Shown: positions 33,623 to 35,916 of the stretch, one piece after another | How the letters are laid out: the number at the start of each line of letters is the position of its first letter | How positions within the stretch are numbered: the stretch's first letter is position 1 | Made by a program: the position numbers and the translations under genes | Assembly (NCBI GenBank): GCA_002402545.1 | Contig: DHGA01000080.1 | Span: forward strand, 5,215 to 41,130 | Length of the DNA stretch: 35,916 nucleotides | From: Syntrophaceae bacterium UBA4810 | Lineage (GTDB): Bacteria > Desulfobacterota > Syntrophia > Syntrophales > Smithellaceae | Reading direction: 5' to 3' | Notes under the pieces: model-generated | What the model saw: the letters and a program-made list of their open reading frames with translations, nothing else | What the model was told of the DNA's origin: nothing | Database searches by the model: none

Positions 33623-33964
33623 TTGATATCTATAGCATACGCAATGGGCGGAAACCCGGGCGCGGCAGGAGGCACAGCGGAAAGCGGATGGGGATTTATT
33701 CTCCCCATGATTGTTATTTTTGTGATTTTTTATTTTTTGCTGATACGGCCTCAGCAAAAGAGGCAAAAAGAACTCAAAGCAATGATAGATAACCTCGCCT
33801 ATGGCGATACGGTAATTACCAGCGGTGGCATTCACGGAAAAATTACCGGCCTGACCGACACAGTAGCGACTCTGGAAATCGCCGACAAAGTCAGAATTAA
33901 AGTGTCGCGTAGCGCCATCGGATCAATCATTCAAAAAGCGGGCGCGCCCGCTCCCAAGGAATAG
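33623..33964 (+). CDS. yajC: Sec translocon accessory protein YajC
   Basis: The 113-residue protein begins MISIAYAMGG and has a Gly-rich N-terminus. One span follows (about 24-43, ILPMIVIFVIFYFLLIRPQQ) with the invariant LIRPQQKRQKE, then a small domain with YGDTVITSGGIHGKI. The start is a TTG at 33623, supported by AAAGGAGG 9 bases upstream; the next ATG (33644) has no comparable site. It acts with SecD and SecF in the inner membrane. Confidence 0.92.
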   Translation: MISIAYAMGGNPGAAGGTAESGWGFILPMIVIFVIFYFLLIRPQQKRQKELKAMIDNLAYGDTVITSGGIHGKITGLTDTVATLEIADKVRIKVSRSAIGSIIQKAGAPAPKE

Positions 33965-33983
33965 CTTAAGAAAGGGGCAATTC

Positions 33984-35585
33984 ATGTTCACGTCTTTAAA
34001 GCTCAGGATATTTATAACAGCAATTGTCTGTCTTGCCGCTTTGATTTTTTTAATACCTACTTTTGTTCCCAATATCCCCTCTCCCTGGAACAAATATCTG
34101 CCCAAAGAAAAAATTCACCTCGGGCTGGATTTGCAAGGCGGGATGCATCTCGTTCTGGAAGTGGATACGCAAAAAGCCATGGAGTCCATGATGGAGAGGC
34201 TTTCGGAAAATCTTAAAGAATCTTTAATGGACAACCGGATCCGTTTTCGCAATCTCAAAACCACACAAAACGGCATGATTTCTCTGGAATTAACTGAATC
34301 AGCCGCGAAAACAGATTTAGAAAAAATTCTGCGCAGCGATTACCAGGATCTGGAAATAGATTCATCCAGCGCGCGCGACGGCGGCCAGCTTGTCCATTTA
34401 AAAATGAATGATAAAAGAGCTCTGGATTTACAGAAAATCACGGTGGAACATTCTCTGGAAACCATAAGGAACAGAGTGGATCAGTTTGGCATCACCGAGC
34501 CCGAAATTATGCCGCAGGGTGATAACCGTATCATGATTCAGCTGCCCGGCATTAAAGACCCGGAAAGGGCGAAAAATCTTATCGGCAAAACTGCACTGCT
34601 GGAATTCAAGCTGGTTGATGATGAGCATTCTCTGGAAGATGCTCTGCGCGGCAATGTTCCCGATGGCTCCATGATCGCTTATGGCCTGCGTGAAGACAGA
34701 TCAACCAGACAGAGAGGTTCTGTTCCTTATCTGCTGAAAAGCAGAACTTTACTTACCGGCGCGTCACTGGAAACCGCCAGAGTTCAGATTGCCGACCGCT
34801 TTGGTGAACCTTCTGTTTCTCTAACGTTTAGTTCACAGGGAGCATCTGATTTTGACCGGATTACGGCGGAAAATGTCCGCAGGCGGCTGGCTATCGTTTT
34901 GGATGGCGTTGTGCATTCCGCGCCTGTAATTCAGGAAAGAATTTCCGGCGGACAGGCGCAGATATCGGGTAATTTCACGATTGAAGAAGCCAGGGACCTG
35001 GCTATTGTTCTGCGCGCGGGCGCGCTTCCCGCCCCGGTTAATATTCTGGAAGAAAGAACCGTCGGCCCTTCCTTGGGCGGTGATTCAATCAGGCAGGGCA
35101 TAATGGCCACGATTATCGGCTCGCTTTTGGTTATTTTCTTTATGATATTTTATTACCGCCTTTCGGGTACAATCGCGGATTCGGCGTTAATTATGAATAT
35201 TATTCTCGTTCTGGGCGTTCTGGCGGCATTTAGAGCCACGCTAACATTACCAGGTATTGCCGGGTTATTGCTCACTGTCGGTATTGCCGTAGATGCCAAT
35301 GTCCTTATTTTCGAAAGAATAAAAGAGGAATTACGAACAGGCAAGACTATCCGTCTGGCCATAGATACCGGCTTTAAAAGAGCATTTATTACGATTCTGG
35401 ACACGCATATTACCGGAATTGTTTCGGCGGCTTTTTTGATTATGTTTGGAACAGGCCCGGTGAAGGGATTCGCGGTCACTCTGATTATTGGTCTTTTAGC
35501 CAGTATTTTTACCGCTTACTTTGTGACCAGAGTAATTTTCGATTACTCCACTTCGAAATTTAATATTAAAAAATTAAGCATCTAA
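33984..35585 (+). CDS. secD: Protein translocase subunit SecD
   Basis: The 533-residue protein has an N-terminal span (about 7-27), then the D1 motif IHLGLDLQGGMHLVLEV (about 44-60), the large periplasmic P1 domain with ETIRNRVDQFGITEPEI, and ALPAPVNILEERTVGPSLG. Five C-terminal spans follow, including GIAVDANVLIFERIKEE (near 433-450). It uses the proton-motive force to pull secreted proteins across the inner membrane. AAAGGGG precedes the ATG, and secF follows. Confidence 0.96.
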   Translation: MFTSLKLRIFITAIVCLAALIFLIPTFVPNIPSPWNKYLPKEKIHLGLDLQGGMHLVLEVDTQKAMESMMERLSENLKESLMDNRIRFRNLKTTQNGMISLELTESAAKTDLEKILRSDYQDLEIDSSSARDGGQLVHLKMNDKRALDLQKITVEHSLETIRNRVDQFGITEPEIMPQGDNRIMIQLPGIKDPERAKNLIGKTALLEFKLVDDEHSLEDALRGNVPDGSMIAYGLREDRSTRQRGSVPYLLKSRTLLTGASLETARVQIADRFGEPSVSLTFSSQGASDFDRITAENVRRRLAIVLDGVVHSAPVIQERISGGQAQISGNFTIEEARDLAIVLRAGALPAPVNILEERTVGPSLGGDSIRQGIMATIIGSLLVIFFMIFYYRLSGTIADSALIMNIILVLGVLAAFRATLTLPGIAGLLLTVGIAVDANVLIFERIKEELRTGKTIRLAIDTGFKRAFITILDTHITGIVSAAFLIMFGTGPVKGFAVTLIIGLLASIFTAYFVTRVIFDYSTSKFNIKKLSI

Positions 35586-35616
35586 CTATTATAAACGCAG
35601 GCAGGAGACACGTAAT

Positions 35617-35916
35617 ATGGATTTAATTAAACCAGGCATCAGTTTGGATTTTGTCGGAAAAATGAAATACGCGATAATTTTTTCGGCTGTCTTGATAATA
35701 ATCTGCATCGGCTCCTTAATCTTTCGCGGAGGGCTGAATCTGGGCATCGATTTCGCCGGTGGAACCATAGTCCAGGTAAAATTTCAAAATGATATTTCTG
35801 CCGATCAAATCAGGTCCGCCCTGAAATCAACAACTCTGGAAAACAGTATCATCCAGCAGTTTGGAACAAACGAATTTTTAATCAGGACAGCGGAAATGCT
35901 TCACGATCAGGAACTG
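35617..35916 (+). CDS. secF: Protein translocase subunit SecF, N-terminal 100 codons (partial)
   Basis: An open frame starts at ATG 35617 with GGCAGGAGA upstream and runs off the window without a stop. It begins MDLIKPGISLDFVGKMKYAI, has one span and the SecF D1 motif GLNLGIDFAGGTIVQVKF. It follows secD by 31 bases. The rest of the protein (five more spans) lies outside. Confidence 0.93.
   Translation, partial: MDLIKPGISLDFVGKMKYAIIFSAVLIIICIGSLIFRGGLNLGIDFAGGTIVQVKFQNDISADQIRSALKSTTLENSIIQQFGTNEFLIRTAEMLHDQEL

Noticed and set aside
1..35916. tRNA or rRNA genes
   Set aside because: I saw no TpsiC-arm-like or rRNA-conserved stretches in the gaps by eye; a tRNAscan-SE and Rfam run would be decisive.

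Overview
The window looks like chromosomal DNA from a Desulfobacterota/deltaproteobacterial anaerobe, probably Syntrophales-like. This is inferred from gene content only: an acyl-CoA dehydrogenase with its TetR gene, Geobacter-style short type IV pilins with sigma-54 promoters, the order queA-tgt-yajC-secD-secF, FolE2 in place of FolE, and DUF948/YtxH envelope proteins. No rRNA, tRNA, CRISPR array or intact mobile element was found. Coding density is high and GC moderate at the right end (25-36 kb). The left two thirds are visibly AT-richer, with long spacers, as in surface-polysaccharide islands.

Layout. (1) 1-1155, minus strand: the 5' end of an acyl-CoA dehydrogenase gene preceded by a TetR regulator gene broken by two stops and two frameshifts, although its sigma-70 promoter and palindromic operator look intact. 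(2) 1156-1833: AT-rich spacer. (3) 1834-16046, plus strand: a surface polysaccharide cluster with a GT-C membrane glycosyltransferase, a DPM-synthase-like GT2, a winged-helix regulator with its own palindromic operator, an ABC-2 exporter pair (Wzm/Wzt type, the ATPase carrying a C-terminal extension), a SAM methyltransferase, a radical SAM enzyme, a polysaccharide pyruvyltransferase, an SGNH-like protein and four GT2 enzymes. A decayed methyltransferase gene lies among them. (4) 16114-21656, minus strand: GT4, GT2 and GT4 enzymes, a multi-pass membrane protein and a DUF3592 protein. (5) 21740-25000: two paralogous type IV pilin genes on the minus strand, each with a clear -24/-12 promoter, flanking a plus-strand GT-C glycosyltransferase. 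(6) 25062-28567, plus strand: queD, folE2, nadE and a small zinc-ribbon protein. (7) 28570-30243, minus strand: HNH nuclease, DUF948, YtxH and a tiny Ala/Pro-rich lipoprotein. (8) 30398-35916, plus strand: mazG, DUF2065, queA, tgt, yajC, secD and the start of secF.

How it works together. The polysaccharide genes fit an ABC-transporter-dependent O-antigen or capsule: GT2/GT4 enzymes build the chain on a lipid carrier, modifying enzymes decorate it, Wzm/Wzt exports it, and GT-C proteins may add sugars from polyprenyl-phosphate donors on the periplasmic side. FolE2 and QueD make the pterin intermediate that leads to preQ0, while Tgt and QueA act at the tRNA end of queuosine synthesis. YajC-SecD-SecF form the accessory complex of the Sec translocon.

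The most unusual items are the twin sigma-54 pilin genes sharing an exact 15-bp upstream element at nearly the same distance, the decayed but still operator-equipped tetR, the palindrome over the promoter of the wHTH regulator, and the radical SAM/pyruvyltransferase/SGNH module with a short coupled upstream ORF. I found no clear evidence of a wholly new system.
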